Notes: a model not told the origin generated them from the letters alone. A DNA stretch of 64,000 bases from Prorocentrum cordatum (GCA_963575745.1 CAUYUJ010014209.1:124711-188710); one strand, 5' to 3'; shown: positions 19,470 to 31,024, numbered from the stretch's first letter. Made by a program: numbers and translations.

Positions 19470-19592
19470 GGCCCTCGCCGGGCCTCGGGACCGTCAAAAA
19501 ACGACTCAGGATGAGCAACCGGTCCCGGGGAAGGGGTCCAGATCTCTGGGGGTCGACGTCATGAAAAAATCATGACGTCTGAGGTCTGGGAA
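19470..19592 (-). repeat. 183-bp TIR family, inverted partial copy
   Basis: Reverse-complement match to 17486-17590: GGGCCTCGGGACCGTC, AAACGACTCAGGATGA, CCGGTC, and the hairpin GACGTCATGAAAAAATCATG then ACGTC at 19556-19580. A second, weaker piece lies at about 19690-19800. A run of 18 A at 19807-19824 follows it. Confidence 0.8.
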
Positions 19593-19936
19593 GCATGTGG
19601 GAGCCGCCAGAAAGAGGCCCGAAGAAGCCAGAGGACCTCGGTGCCGATGGCGCCACACCTGCATGCGATGCCTCGATTTGTCCCGTGCGCGGTCCCGGAG
19701 GTCCCGATACCCCTTCCCCGGGACAGGCTGTTCACCCTGAGTCGACTCAGGATGAAGAGCTGGTCCCAGGGCCCAGCAAGGGCCCCCAGAAGCCGAAAAC
19801 ACACACAAAAAAAAAAAAAAAACGTCCTGCATTTTCAACGACGCAAGCATGTCGGGGTACTGTATCCCTCCTGAGCCTTCGGTGGCAACACCTGGGAACC
19901 TCGCATGCCATCTTGCTGGCTCTTGCGGACCTACGC

Positions 19937-20490
19937 TGAATCGACACGAAGTCGACGCTATTCGACGCTAGATCGGGGCACGCCAACGCACTCGAACGAG
20001 GCAATTGCGAGGACACACGGGTCTCCTATGAGTTTTGGCGGCGCGCACAAGGGAGGCAGGGGGAAGGTGGAAGGCCTCTTAGAAGGAGGCTGCTTCCTAG
20101 AAGGCGCCGACCCTGCATCTACAGACAAGGCCCGCGCCATCTGAGAAGCAGGGCTGCCACAAAGAAGCCTTCCCCCCTACCCCTACCCCCCCCTGCGCGC
20201 GGCCAAGATCGACGAATCGACGATATATCGAGGCGATTCGGCGCTGGATAAGCGCACGCCAACACACTCTAACGATGGAATTGCGAGGACATCCGAGGCT
20301 CCTATGATTTTTGGCGGCGCGCACAAGAAGGCAGGGGGAGGGGGAGGGGAGAAGGCTTCTTAGAAGGAGGCTGCTTCTCAAAAGGCGCCGGCCCTACGAC
20401 TACAGAGAAGGCCTGCGCCTTCTAAGAAGCAGGGGTGTTTCCGAGAAGCCTTCCCCCCTCCCCCTACTCCCCCAACTCCTCTGGGGAAGC
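19937..20490 (+). repeat. Two tandem 276-bp units, each with a foldback core
   Basis: TTGGCGGCGCGCAC occurs at 20035 and 20311, and the preceding GCACGCCAACNCACTC and GCAATTGCGAGGACA blocks repeat at the same spacing. Each unit contains an imperfect palindrome built from CTTCTTAGAAGG and CTNAGAAGCAGGG around AAGGCGCCG. The TTGGCGGCGCGCAC end and the CTGCGCGCGGCCAA end are inverted. A solitary third core is at 24925. Confidence 0.85.
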
Positions 20491-20655
20491 CAAGACGTAC
20501 TGATACTACTACTCCCCGGACCTCTCCGGGGGTGCGTTCTGACCAGGATTTCGAGGCGAATCCAGCGGTGGCGACGAGGGCTTCCCAGGAGGCCCAACAA
20601 GGAGGAAGACGAGGGAAGGGTAGCGGTATGGGTACATGATTCCTCCTCTGCCCCG
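20479..20655 (+). repeat. Dispersed GGGGTGCGTTCTGA family, copy 2
   Basis: Uninterrupted copy: ACTCCCCGGACCTCTCC, GGGGTGCGTTCTGA, GATTTCGAGGCGAATCCAGC, GGTAGCGGTATGGGTAC. It serves as the empty-site reference for the insertion in the 23.7-kb copy. Confidence 0.8.
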
Positions 20656-20730
20656 CAGCCTGGGCATCGCGACGCCCCCTCCCCCATGCCCCCCTCTGCG
20701 CGTGGCCGAGATCTGCTGCCGACTGAACCC

Positions 20731-20913
20731 CCAGACCCCCGACGTCATGATTTTTTCATGACGTCGACCCCCAGAGGTTTGGACCCATTCCCCAGGACCG
20801 GTTTTTCATCCTGAATCGTTTTTTGACGGTCCCGAGGCCCGGTAGGGCCCCCCAAAGCCGCAAATATGGAAAAACCTCCCGTCGTGATTTTTTCATGACT
20901 CGAGGGGGTCTGG
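20731..20913 (+). mobile_element. 183-bp TIR element, full copy 2
   Basis: Same length as 17476-17658 with only scattered differences, mostly in the GGGCCCCCC stretch near 20848. It has the same left hairpin and the same inverted CCAGACCCCC ends. No obvious target duplication is shared by the two copies. Confidence 0.85.
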
Positions 20914-21117
20914 GGCTGGGGGCGGCCGACCGTCCGCTGGCGGGCGGCCGGCGCGTCCTCGCCGTGGTGCTCCACCACCGTGGACTTGTACCTCGAGGGG
21001 CGCTCGGGGCGCGCCGCGAGGCGGGAGAGCGCCGGCCACGGCCGGGAGCCTCTGCACACGAGGGGCAACGATAGGGGGGCGAGCAGCTGGGCACGTCTGG
21101 GGGGCGGTCCTCGACCC

Positions 21118-21290
21118 CTGTCCTCCTCCTCCTCCTCCTCCTCCTCCGCCTCTCCTCCTCCTCCTCCTCCTCCTCCTCCTCTCTCCTCCCCTCCTCCTCC
21201 TCCTCCTCCCTCTCCTCCTCCTCCTCCTCCTCCTCCTCCTCCTCCTCCTCCTCCTCCTCCTCCTCCTCCTCCTCCTCCTCCTCCTCCTCG
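21118..21290. repeat. (CCT)n microsatellite
   Basis: Interrupted CCT tract. No gene is recognised between 20913 and 21838. Confidence 0.95.
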
Positions 21291-21837
21291 ACCCCGTGCT
21301 GCGGAGGCCCGCCGACGGCGACGAGCGCACCGTGCCCATCGTGGCGGAGGCCCTGCGGTCCTCCTGGGCGGCGGCGTCGGCCCCCGCGCCCCCCGCGGGG
21401 ACGGGGGTGAGGGGCAGCGATAGGGGACGACTGGCACAGTGGGGTATGCATCGACCTGGCATCGGCGAGGCATCGTCGGTAGATCGGCGAAAGGCCCCCG
21501 ATGGCGAAACCGCACCTTCCTGGGCGGGTTCCCCCTATGGGCGATCAGTGGGCGAGTGGGGGCCGATGCATCCCCCCTTCCCCTCTGCCTGCCCCCCCCC
21601 CCCCCCTGTCCTTAGCCTTGCCCCTGAGCACGGCGTGCCGGCGCGGCTGCCCGGGCGGCACGCTGCGCCAAGGCAGGCGGAAAGCGTGCCGCTCTGCTCC
21701 TCGGGGAGGGAGGCTCGGGAACTCCTGGGGCGCTGACGCCCGGGGGCTGCGACGGGGGTCGCGCGTCGCACCCGCGCGCGGTGGGCCAGAACCGGCAGCG
21801 CGGCACGCGATGCAGAAGTTCCCCGAGCGCAGGCACC

Positions 21838-21955
21838 GACACGGACCCTGGCCACGGGGGCCCCCTCCAGGCCACGGGGCCGTCAACAGACGACTGGGGT
21901 TGAAAAGCCTCTCCCAGGGCAGGGGTCCAGACTTCTGGGGAGTCACGTGGTGAAA
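21838..21955 (-). repeat. 183-bp TIR family, inverted worn copy
   Basis: GGCCACGGGGCCGTCAACAG, ACGACTGGGGTTGAAAAGCC, GGGGTCCAGACTTCTGGGG and GTCACGTGGTGAAAAA align with the reverse complement of the family. Confidence 0.65.
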
Positions 21956-21963
21956 AACGAAGG

Positions 21964-22266
21964 ATCGAGGAGGAGGAGGAGGAGGAGGAGGAGGAGAGGA
22001 GGAGGAGAGGAGGAGGGAGGGGGAGGAGGAGAAGGCGGAGGAAGGAGGGGCAGGAGGAGGAGGGGAGGGAGGGCGGAGGAGGAGGGGAGGAGGAGGAGGA
22101 GGAGGAGGAGGAGGAGGAGGAGGAGGAGGAGGAGAGGAGGAGGAGGAGGAGAGGAGAGGAGGAGGAGAAGGAGGAGGAGGAGGAGGAGGAGGAGAGAGGA
22201 GGAGGAGGAGGAGGAGGAGGGGGGAGAGGAGGGGAGGAGGAGGAGGAGGAGGAGGAGGAGGAGGAT
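21964..22266. repeat. (GGA)n microsatellite
   Basis: About 300 bp of purine-only plus strand, mostly GGA and GGGA units. Confidence 0.95.
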
Positions 22267-22510
22267 GGAGGATGTCCAGGGTCACGACCATTCTGGGTCC
22301 GGGAGCGGTGCATGCGCCCTCCTTGCTTCGGCAGGAAGAAGGCACATACACTGACACTGGGTCCAGCATCGGCCTGGCCAGGACTGGTGCAGGTGTATAG
22401 CTGGCGCCCTCCGACGAGGGGTAGGGGCGCGAAGGCTCTTGGGGGACAGGGGAAGTGGGCCAGGATGCTGGTCTATCTCAGCGTGTGTTACTGTGCCACT
22501 CTTTGGTGGC

Positions 22511-22862
22511 TCTCTCTCTCTCTCTCTCTCTTTCTCGCCGCCCCTCCTCGCTCCTTTTCGTTCTCCTCCTCCTCCTCCTCCTCCTCCTCCTCCTCCTCCT
22601 CCTCCTCCTCCCTCCTCCGGTTCTCCTCCCTCTTCCGTCTCCCTCCTCCTCCTCCGTCCACGCTCCCTCCTCCTTCCCCTCGTCCTCCTTCTCCTCCTCT
22701 TCCTCCTCCTCCTCCTCGTCCTCCCTCCTGCTCCCTCCTCCTCCTCCTCCTCCTCCTCCTCCTCCTCCTCCTCCTCCTCCTTCTCCTCCGCCTCCCCCCC
22801 TCCCCATTACTCCTCCTGCTGTCCGTTGCTCCTCCTCCCCCTCCGCTCCCCCCCTCCCCCTG
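22511..22862. repeat. (CT)n then (CCT)n microsatellite
   Basis: A short CT run at 22511-22533, then pyrimidine-only CCT sequence to about 22862. It is opposite in strand bias to the tract ending at 22266. Confidence 0.93.
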
Positions 22863-23337
22863 GGAGGGGTCTGGGGGCCTGTTTTGAACGGACCCTGGCC
22901 CTGGACTAGAGGAGGCTCAGGAAAAGGACCAGAGATCGGGATTTTGGAAAATTCTGGCCCGTTGGGTGACTTTAGGTCAAGGCCCCCAAAACCAGGACAC
23001 GCTGGACCAGAACATCCAACATCCCTCAAAAACTATCATGTTTCCCCGACGGCGGCACGAACAAAACTGCAATGTATTGCTCCCGAAATTAACCCGGACA
23101 AAAGCCCTAAAAGCCTGCATTACCCCCCCTGAACCAAAACAAAAACTCGAGTCCTGCAGTGCAGCAAACAAAAGCTGCACTGGACGACCAAATCGGACCT
23201 TGCAAGAAAGGGTGTTGTTTCCCCGATTTGCCAATGTCCTGGTTAGTCTGTTTCCTAGTACCGAGCGCAGCACAGGGCCTGGACGGGCTCAGCGGCGCAG
23301 CAGCCGACCGCGGACACCCGCGATCGCTCTTGTCTTC

Positions 23338-23402
23338 TTCCTCCTCCTCCTCCTCCTCCTCCTCCTCCTCCTCCACCTCCTCCTCCTCCTCCGCCTGTCT
23401 CC
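23338..23402. repeat. (CCT)n microsatellite
   Basis: Short CCT tract. 22865-23338 and 23402-23720 hold no recognised gene; around 23465-23700 the sequence is less GC-rich. Confidence 0.9.
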
Positions 23403-23719
23403 TCCTCTCACATGTCCAAACAGAACTCGTCTCTGCCTGCCAGCGTCTCCCCCCCGCCTGGAAACTACCCCGCGAGAACTGAGATTACCGCTGGGGTTGC
23501 TAAGGGGATCGGGAGGTTCGAAGTGGATGCTAAGGTGGGGAAATATCCAGCCTAACCTAGCTTATAAGTGGGTTACACGTGATTAGATAGCTTCGTTAAG
23601 TGGGCTTCGCCCACTTGGGCCAGATCCGCACGCCCCGGGAACCACTTGGGGCACCTGCACCCTATTTACGAGCAGGCTTGGGCCAAATATCAATCACCTT
23701 AGCATCTGCTTCTAACCCT

Positions 23720-24100
23720 CCTTGGGGAAACGAAGAGGTACCGATACCGCTGCTCCCCTGACCTCCCCCGGGGTGCGTTCTGACAGGGATTTCGAGGCGA
23801 ATCCAGCGGTGGCGACGAGGGCCTCCCAGGAGGCCCGCAAAGGAGAAAACGAAGGAAGGGTAGCGGCATGTCGGCGGCGAGAGAGGGGGGGGAATTGAGA
23901 AGGAGAAGGCCTTCTCAGAAGGTTCGGAAGTCCCCTGGCCTTCTGAGAAGTTGTCCTAGCCTTCCCCGAAGACCATACAAACTTCTTAGAAGGCGCGAGG
24001 GCTTCTGAGAAGTACCGCCGCCTTCTGAGAAGGCCTTCTCGTTCTCACTTCCCCACCTCGCTCGCCGCCGAGTATGGGTACCTGTTCCTCCTCTGACCCT
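23720..24100 (+). repeat. Dispersed GGGGTGCGTTCTGA family, copy 3, split by an insertion
   Basis: Left part 23720-23870 and right part 24072-24100 match the continuous copy at 20479-20655. The insertion sits in the GGTATGGGTAC block. Confidence 0.82.
23871..24071. mobile_element. 201-bp MITE with TIRs and a near-perfect 5-bp target duplication
   Basis: Ends TCGGCGGCGAGAGAGG and the complement TCGGCGGCGAGCGAGG form 16-bp inverted repeats with one mismatch. Flanks are GCATG on the left and GTATG on the right; the empty site in the sister copy reads GGTATGGG. The interior has five or six palindromes of the CTTCTNAGAAG type. It has no coding capacity. Confidence 0.87.
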
Positions 24101-24920
24101 TGTCGCCTTGGCAAAACCCACGGTCATCCAAGCAGGAGCCCCAACGGCGCAAGCCGGCAGGGCACGCCAGCTGCATCAGCTGGCCGTCGCGCACCTCGAC
24201 CTCTCGGAGCGCGCAAGGGCTGTGCAGAGGGGGGCATCGGGGAGGGCAGCCATTGCGGGGACTTCGGCCATGAGCCGCACTGGCTCCTCGCCTGGGGGGG
24301 AGGCCTTCCAGGACACCGGAGCGGTGGGCAGGATCGGATTGCAGTGCTACTTCCTTCCGGAGGAAAAGGACTTGTGGGGCGCTCGGGCATCGAATCTCAC
24401 CACGGCCTGACTAGCGCAGTGGCGTGAAGCAGAAGACCGCCAGACAAACCAACAAAAAACGGACCGGCCTGCCATAGGCGAGCTCATGCGATGATCTATG
24501 GCACGGATCGGACCGGGGTGTGTCGGATCGGCCTGACTCGGCACCGAGCCGAGGTTAGATCGGATCAGCTGCGCCATGGGTGCTCAACAGCGCGCTTCCT
24601 GCAGGCAACGGACCGCATCGAATCGCCAGAACCTCGGAATCGAACAGGATCGGGATGGGCGAAAGCAATGCCGAAGCGGATCGAAAGGGACTCGACGTGC
24701 ACCCTGGAGACCTCGAACTGGTGCTCATTAGTGGACGGTGCGTGTGTAGGATGATGTGGCTTCGCTGGTGCGCAGTGGGCGGTGGGTGGCGCGTGGTGCC
24801 TAGTGGGTGAACAGTGCGCGGTGCGTTGTGGGCGATTCCTTCTGCTGGCGGTGGGCGGTGCGTGCGCGGTGGTGCGCACGACTCGTGGTGGTGAACGTTC
24901 CCCCCTGCAGCCCCCTGACA
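24100..24920. other. No recognisable gene
   Basis: Short overlapping frames only. 24475-24560 is rich in GATCGGA and CGGATC words, and 24760-24900 in GTGGGCGGTGCG and GTGCGC words, both degenerate repetition. Confidence 0.6.
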
Positions 24921-24922
24921 CC

Positions 24923-25100
24923 AATTTGGCGGCGCGCACAAGGGGGTGGAGGGAGGAGGGAGGGCTTCTTAGAAGGAAGCTGCTTCTTAGAAGGCGCCGG
25001 CGTTACATCTATAGATAAGGCCCGCGCCATCTAAGAAGCAGGGGTGCTTCTGAGAAGCCCTCTCCCCTCCCCCCATCCCCCTCTGCGCGTGGCTGACCAA
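24923..25100 (+). mobile_element. Foldback element, third copy of the 276-bp-unit core
   Basis: Starts TTGGCGGCGCGCACAAGGGG and ends CTCTGCGCGTGGCTGACCAA, which are inverted. Between them are GGCTTCTTAGAAGGAAGC, AAGGCGCCGG and CTAAGAAGCAGGGG, which can fold into a long hairpin. Here it is not tandemly duplicated. Confidence 0.82.
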
Positions 25101-25337
25101 TGTCCCCTCTTTCCCCTTCGAACACCACGCTTGACAAGGCGGCTGCACTTCCCGTATTCAGGGACGGGGGGGAGGTCTGGCTAGCTGCGGCTTGCCGGGC
25201 ACCTTGCTCTCCCAACACACCTGCGGTGGCGCGAGGCGCTGGAGAAAGAAACCACTGGAGGGCGGTAACAGTGAACCCGGCGCGGCCCCAATTAGGGAGG
25301 AGCTCCTCAAGTAACTGAGCAAGGGAGGCGGTGTTTT

Positions 25338-25680
25338 GCTTAGGCATTGATTTGCAGTGTTTGGCACTGCGTTACATTGCGCTACATTGTCTTACCATGG
25401 TTTGCGCCATTGCTGTGCTTTGATGTGCTTGGCATTGATTGCTTTGCATTGCATTGCTTGGCAGTGCCTGGCATTGTCTGACATGTCCTAGCATTACTTG
25501 GCATTACTTGGCATCGATTGGCTTTGCTTGGCGTTGCTTGACATTGCTTGGCATCGCTTGGCATTGCTTGGCATTGAGTGGTTTGGGGTGGTATTGTTTG
25601 ACCGTGCTTAACATTGCCTGGCATTGCTCTCCGTTGCTTTAGATTGCTTCGCGTTGCTTGGCATTGCCTGGCATACTAGG
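25338..25680. repeat. Degenerate CATTGCTTGG decamer repeat
   Basis: More than 30 units related to GGCATTGCTT. Reading frames across it are composition artefacts. Confidence 0.9.
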
Positions 25681-25683
25681 CAT

Positions 25684-26085
25684 TGCTAGGCAGCAAGGAG
25701 CCAAGACCAAGGAACCGGATGAAGGCAGTCGAGACACAGGACCAGGCAACCCGAGCAAGGCGGTCAAGAACCAAGACCACGCAACCCGAGGAAGGCAGCT
25801 AGGAGACAAGACCAAGCGACCCGAGGAAGGCAGCCAAGAAACGAGACCCGGCAACCCGGGGAAGGCTGGCCGGCGCAGGCCTGGAAGGCAGTCGAAAGAC
25901 CAGGCCCAGCAATCCGGGGAAGACCAGCTGGCCAGGCCAGGCGCCCACCAGTTCTTCCAGAGCAAGGAGAGCAACTGAGGTAAAGCCCGAGCGGGGAAGA
26001 AAGGAACACGACCAAGCAAACCGAGGAAGGCCTCTTCAGAAACAGTCAGGGAACGAGACCAAGGAGCCCCGACGAAGGCCACAGC
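25684..26085. repeat. ~45-bp tandem repeat, CAACCCGAGGAAGGCAG type
   Basis: About eight degenerate units containing GAGACCNNGCAACCCGAGG and AAGGCAG. They follow directly on the decamer array. Confidence 0.8.
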
Positions 26086-26309
26086 AAGGCCAGTTCTTCA
26101 AAAATTGAACGGGACCCCTCAAGCAAAGCCTGACTTGGGAAAAGCAACATGACTGCATGAAGCGGCTCACCTGGTCACGTGACACAGAAGCGCCCTCGCG
26201 CAGGCGGCCCAAGAAATACAACGACAACAGGGCATTGGCGAGGGATAGGGCATCACAAAACATGTGGCAAGGGAGCGGTACTCTCGCGAGGGCCGAAAAT
26301 GATTAATGC

Positions 26310-26756
26310 GATACCTCCTCCTTCTCCTTCTCCAGCCTTTCTCCTCCTTCTCATCCTCCTCCTCCTCCTGACGCTAACGCTGACGCTGGTGGCTTCGGAG
26401 TTCAGTGGTCATATGCCGCAAGGCTCTCCTCCTCCTCCTCCTCCTCCTCCTCCTCCTCCTCCTCCTCCTTCTCCTCCTCCTCCGCCTCCTCCTCCTCCTC
26501 CTCCTCCCCACTCCATCCTCCCCTGCCTCCCCCTGCTCCTGATCCTCCTCCTCCTCCGCCTCCTCCTCCTCCTGCTCACCTCGCTCCTCCTCCTCCTCCT
26601 CCTCCTCCTCCACCTCCTCCTCCTCCTCCACCTCCTCCTCCTCCTCCTCCTCCTCCTCCTCCTCCTCCTCCTCCCTCCCCCTCCCCCTCTCCGCCTCCTC
26701 CTCCTCTCTCCTCCTCCTCCTCCTCCTCCTCCTCCTCCTCCTCCTCCTCCTCCTGA
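26310..26756. repeat. (CCT)n microsatellite
   Basis: Pyrimidine-only blocks of CCT and CTT with one unique interruption at about 26371-26425. Confidence 0.93.
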
Positions 26757-26879
26757 CGGAGGGGGCAAACGCAGGGCGAGCTCACGAAGGCGGGAGCCCA
26801 CGCGGCATTCCTCCCCGCGGCGCGCGGGCCTCGTGCTTGCGGCCGCCAATTTCGCTCGCCCTGCGGGGGGGAGGGGGAG

Positions 26880-27087
26880 GGTCTCCTCCCCCTCCTCCAC
26901 CTTGTCCTGCTCGTCCTCCTACCGCCATCCTCCTCCTGCTCATCCTTCTCCGCTTCCTCCTCCTCCTCCTCCTTCTCCTCCTCCCTCTCCACTTCCTGCT
27001 GTTCGTCCTCCTCCTCCTCCTCCTCCTCCTCATCATCATCATCATCATCATCACCATCACAACCATAACCACCATCACCGCCATCAC

Positions 27088-27171
<84 letters not shown>

Positions 27172-28078
27172 AATCATCATCATCATCAGAATCCTCCTCC
27201 TCCTCCTCCGCCTCCTCCTACTCCTCCTGCTCCTCAGAAGCAGCAGCACCACCGTCATCATGCTCATCGTCATGCTCATGCTCAGCATCACCATCGTTAT
27301 CATCATCACCACCACTAGCACCATCACCACCAACAACATCACCACCACCACCACCACCATCAGAGAATCGTCATCATCAAACGCATCGTCGTCCTCCTCC
27401 TCATCGGCCTCATCCTGATCCGCATCCTCCTCCTCCTCCTCCTCATCCGCATCCTCATCTTCATCCTCATCCTCATCACCGTCAGCAGCGTCAGCAGCAG
27501 CCTCGGCAGCATCATCACCATTATCAGCAGCAGCAGCATCAGCAACAACAGCCGCAGCAGCATTATCGTCGACATCGTCATCGACATCGCCACCTCAGCA
27601 TCACCATTCCCATCGTCAACAGCATCACCAGAATCACCATCAGCAGCAGCAGCGGCAGCGTCGTCGTCATCGCCAGCATCAGCATCAGCATCAACATCAG
27701 CACCAGCATCAGTATCAGTGCCAGGAACAGCATCAGCACCATCATCATCCTCATCATCATCATCATCAGCATCATCAGCATCATCATCATCATCACCATC
27801 ATCATCATCACCAGCAGCAGCAGCAACGTCATCGTCGTCATCGTCATCAGCATCATCGTCAGCATCCTCATCAGAATCGGCATCATCATGATTATCAGGA
27901 GCCTCATCATCCTAAGCATCAGCAGCATCCCTATAATCATCCGCATCAACATCATAATCATCAGCATCAGCATCATCATCATCACCAACATCGCCAGCAT
28001 CAGCGTCTTCACCATCGTCGTCATCATCAGCATCGGCATAATAACCCATCTCAGCATCATCATCACCACCGCCACCAC

Positions 28079-28123
<45 letters not shown>

Positions 28124-28560
28124 GATCATCATCATCATCAGCAGCAGCATCATCAGCCCCACCATTACATCGTCGTCACCTTCATCGTCATTACCAGCCT
28201 TGTCCTGTTATTCCTCGTCCTCCTCCTGCTCATCCTCCGCCTTCTCCTCCTCCTCCTTCTCCTCCTCCTCCTTCTCCTCCTCCTCCTCCTCCTTCTCCTC
28301 CTCCTCCTCCTGCCTCCACCTCCTCCTCCTGCTCCGCCTGCGCCTCCTCATCCTCCCACTCCTCCTCCGCCTCCCCCTCCTCCTCCTCCTCCTCCTCCCT
28401 CCTCCTCCTCCTCCTCCTCCTCCTCCTCCTCCTCTCCTCTCTTCCTCTCTCCTTCTTCTCCTCCTCCTTCTCCTCCCCCCCCTCCTCATTCTCCTCCTCC
28501 TCCTCCTCCTCCTCCTCCTCCTCCTCCTCTGCCTCCTCCCCCTTCCATATCATCAACTGT
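26880..28560. repeat. Compound (CCT)n-(CAT)n-(CAG)n-(CCT)n microsatellite, 1.7 kb
   Basis: CCT to 27030, CAT to 27190, mixed CAT/CAG/CAC to about 28150 with a pure CAT block near 28078-28140, then CCT/CTT to 28535. No gene is credible inside it. Confidence 0.95.
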
Positions 28561-28799
28561 TGGTCCTCGGCGAGATAGGCAACGCGTCGTCGAAGGTGGT
28601 GAACCGCAAGCCCCACCCGACGGGATATCTGGCGTGGCGAGGCAGGCGAGCGAGCGACAGAAAGAGTGAAAGAGAGGAGGTGAGAAAGAGATAACGAGAT
28701 CGAGAGAGGATGCTCTCCGTGGGGGCATTCCTAAAGCCACTCCCTCCACGCATACGTCGATGGTGCGTCAAGCGTCTGCACGATTTAGCAGTTCGGGTC

Positions 28800-29120
28800 A
28801 TAGGACGTGAGGGCACATAGGGCAAGAGCCGCAATTTGAAAACGAATTGGCCTCCATCCCAGTAACTGTTGGAAACAAGCAAGGTGAATGTGCGCGGCGT
28901 TAAGGCGAGAGCCGCACTTTGGAAACGAACTCGCCTCAAGCACTGTGACTGTTGGAGGCGCTTGACACGAGTGTACGCGGCGCTACGACGGGAGCCACAT
29001 TTTGTTTTTGAACAACGACCAGCTCTTCATCCTTGCAGCTGGTGAAAATCCGTGGCCCTAAGGCGAGAGCCGCATTTTCGAAGCGACCAGCCATCCATCA
29101 TTGAAACTGTTGGATTTGCT
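28800..29120. repeat. ~81-bp tandem array, site 1 of 3
   Basis: About four degenerate units containing GTGCGCGGCGTTAAGGCGAG, AGCCGCACTTTGGAAACGAA and CTGTTGG. Each unit has a GCGGC-GCCGC stem. Related arrays lie at 47440 and 61850. Confidence 0.85.
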
Positions 29121-29224
29121 TCAGCTTCACAGCGGTCGGCCGTAAGGAACTCTCCAGCGAAACGCCCGCCGGGCATGGAGAAGGATGAGAGATGCTGATG
29201 CGACGGGGATGGAGACTTCTGAGA

Positions 29225-29335
29225 AGGAAGGGGAGGAGAGGGAGGAATAGGAGGAGGAGGAGGAGGAGGAGGAGAAAGGGAGGAGGAGAAAGGGAGGAGG
29301 AGGAGGAGGAGGAGGAGGAGGAGGGCAGGAGGAGG
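29225..29335. repeat. (GGA)n microsatellite
   Basis: Purine-only plus strand. 29340-29890 has overlapping frames but no recognised gene. Confidence 0.93.
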
Positions 29336-29892
29336 CACAGCGTCGGAATGTCGGCGACTCTATCGCTGTGCCGCCGCTCCCGCCGCTCTCGCCCGAGAGA
29401 CGGCTCGGCCGCGCGCAGCGCCCGGGCAGCGCTCGTGAGGGCTCCGGGTCGGGGCGAGGGACCGGAAACTCCGGGCGGAGGCGACTGCGCTCGCAGCGCA
29501 GCAGTCTGTGGAATTGTTGTTTCTCGTCCTCCGGGTTGACGGCCGCGAACGGCCCCCGGGCCGGAAGTGGAAGTCGACGGAGAAGAACGATACCTAGCGC
29601 GAGCACGACAACCACTGTCTAGGGTGATGATTGTTGATCCGCTTCCGCCACCCCCAACGACCAGGCCCGCCCGCCGCCCCCACCCCCTCTGCGTTCCAGG
29701 ATAAGTTTCATGGAACGCAGCCCCATCGTGTGTTATCACGCCTCAGCCAGCACAGCGACAGGACTCGCACTGCCACTGCGGGTTGCCCCGACACGCGACA
29801 GAGCTGCGCAGGCCCGATGCCCGCGGATCCTCTCGGGGCGCGCCGCCGAGGATGTGTGCAACAGGGGTGGGGAGCGAAGCGGAGGACGACAA

Positions 29893-29962
29893 AAGGAGGA
29901 GGAGGAGGAGGAAGAGGAGGAGGAGGAGGAGGAGGAGGGGGAGGAGGAGGAGGAGGAGGACG
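29893..29962. repeat. (GGA)n microsatellite
   Basis: About 70 bp of GGA units with a few GAA interruptions. Confidence 0.92.
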
Positions 29963-30122
29963 CAAAAGATCGGCTGACCTTCTTGGCCGCGCGAGGCCGC
30001 CGCGGAAGGGGCAGAACAAAAGAGGTGCACGGTGTTGACTCTCCGGACTGGCACCCAATGGTACGGGCTGCGGCCGCGTGGCTCGCAGCCCAGACTTTTG
30101 GTCATGCCGGCCCGTCCCGGGT

Positions 30123-30200
30123 TAGGGGGCCACACGCGAACCCCACCCTCCCCCTCAGAAATCGTGGGGGGTAGGGGTAGGGTTCGCGTGTGGCCCCCTA
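30123..30200. repeat. Hairpin with 20-bp perfect arms
   Basis: TAGGGGGCCACACGCGAACC at 30123-30142 is perfectly complementary to 30181-30200. Further CCCTCCCC/GGGGTAGGGG pairing lies inside. 30210-31020 has no recognised gene. Confidence 0.85.
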
Positions 30201-31024
30201 TGGGTGGCAGGCAGGTGGCCCCCCGAGGAGGGGGGCCGCGGGCGAGGGCAGAAGCGGGGCGATGGAGACAGAGACGTGCCGTGTGCGGGTGCCCCCCCGT
30301 GGCCCAACCGACCAGTAGTGGCCTATAAGGCATCACACAGCGACGCGCGCAAGGACTAGCTGCTTAAGGACAGTGCACAGTGCCCAGAGCGAGTTGCAGC
30401 CCAGGCGGCCACGCGGCTGATAGCAAGTATGCCCAGACTGCTACCGTGCGGAAGGAGGACGCAAGAAGGGGAGGGCGGAGAAGGCCAGGAAGAAAAAGAC
30501 GAAGAGGCAAGTCAACGGAGCTAGGTGAGCAATATAATGTGGATGGGCTGCAGCTCCGCAGCGATTGAAATCGGCCCCGCCCGTAGACGAAACGGGGGCG
30601 GTCCCAAAAGGGGGAGCGATCGCCCTCGTGCACGCCAGGGCCAGGCAGAAGCGCCAACACGCACAGCGGAGCAACGTCACGTCTAAACAGAAAAAAACAT
30701 GCATGAGAGCAGGGAGCAGGAGACAGGGCCTCAGAAGTCGACGTTGGACCAGTGGCCATAGCCAAGGACGGCCATCAGGGCGTTGACAATCAGATCGGAA
30801 ATGCACTGGTGATCGACCCACTGCCCGGATTCCGAAGCCGAAGTCGGGGCTAGAGTCTTGGCACGAACCCTGGAACCGACCGCCAACATATAAAATGCCA
30901 GCTGTTTTGCAAAAGCATGCCGTGGCAATCTAAACGGTCACCCCGATAGGCGTGGTGCGGAAGACGGCACAAGCATCGTAATCGAGCGCATAGCGAGACT
31001 CGGAGCCAGATCAGGAAACAAAGG

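Noticed and set aside
26179-28694. Several 130- to 380-codon frames rich in P, L, H, S or E
   Set aside because: Compound microsatellite translations without any complex domain.
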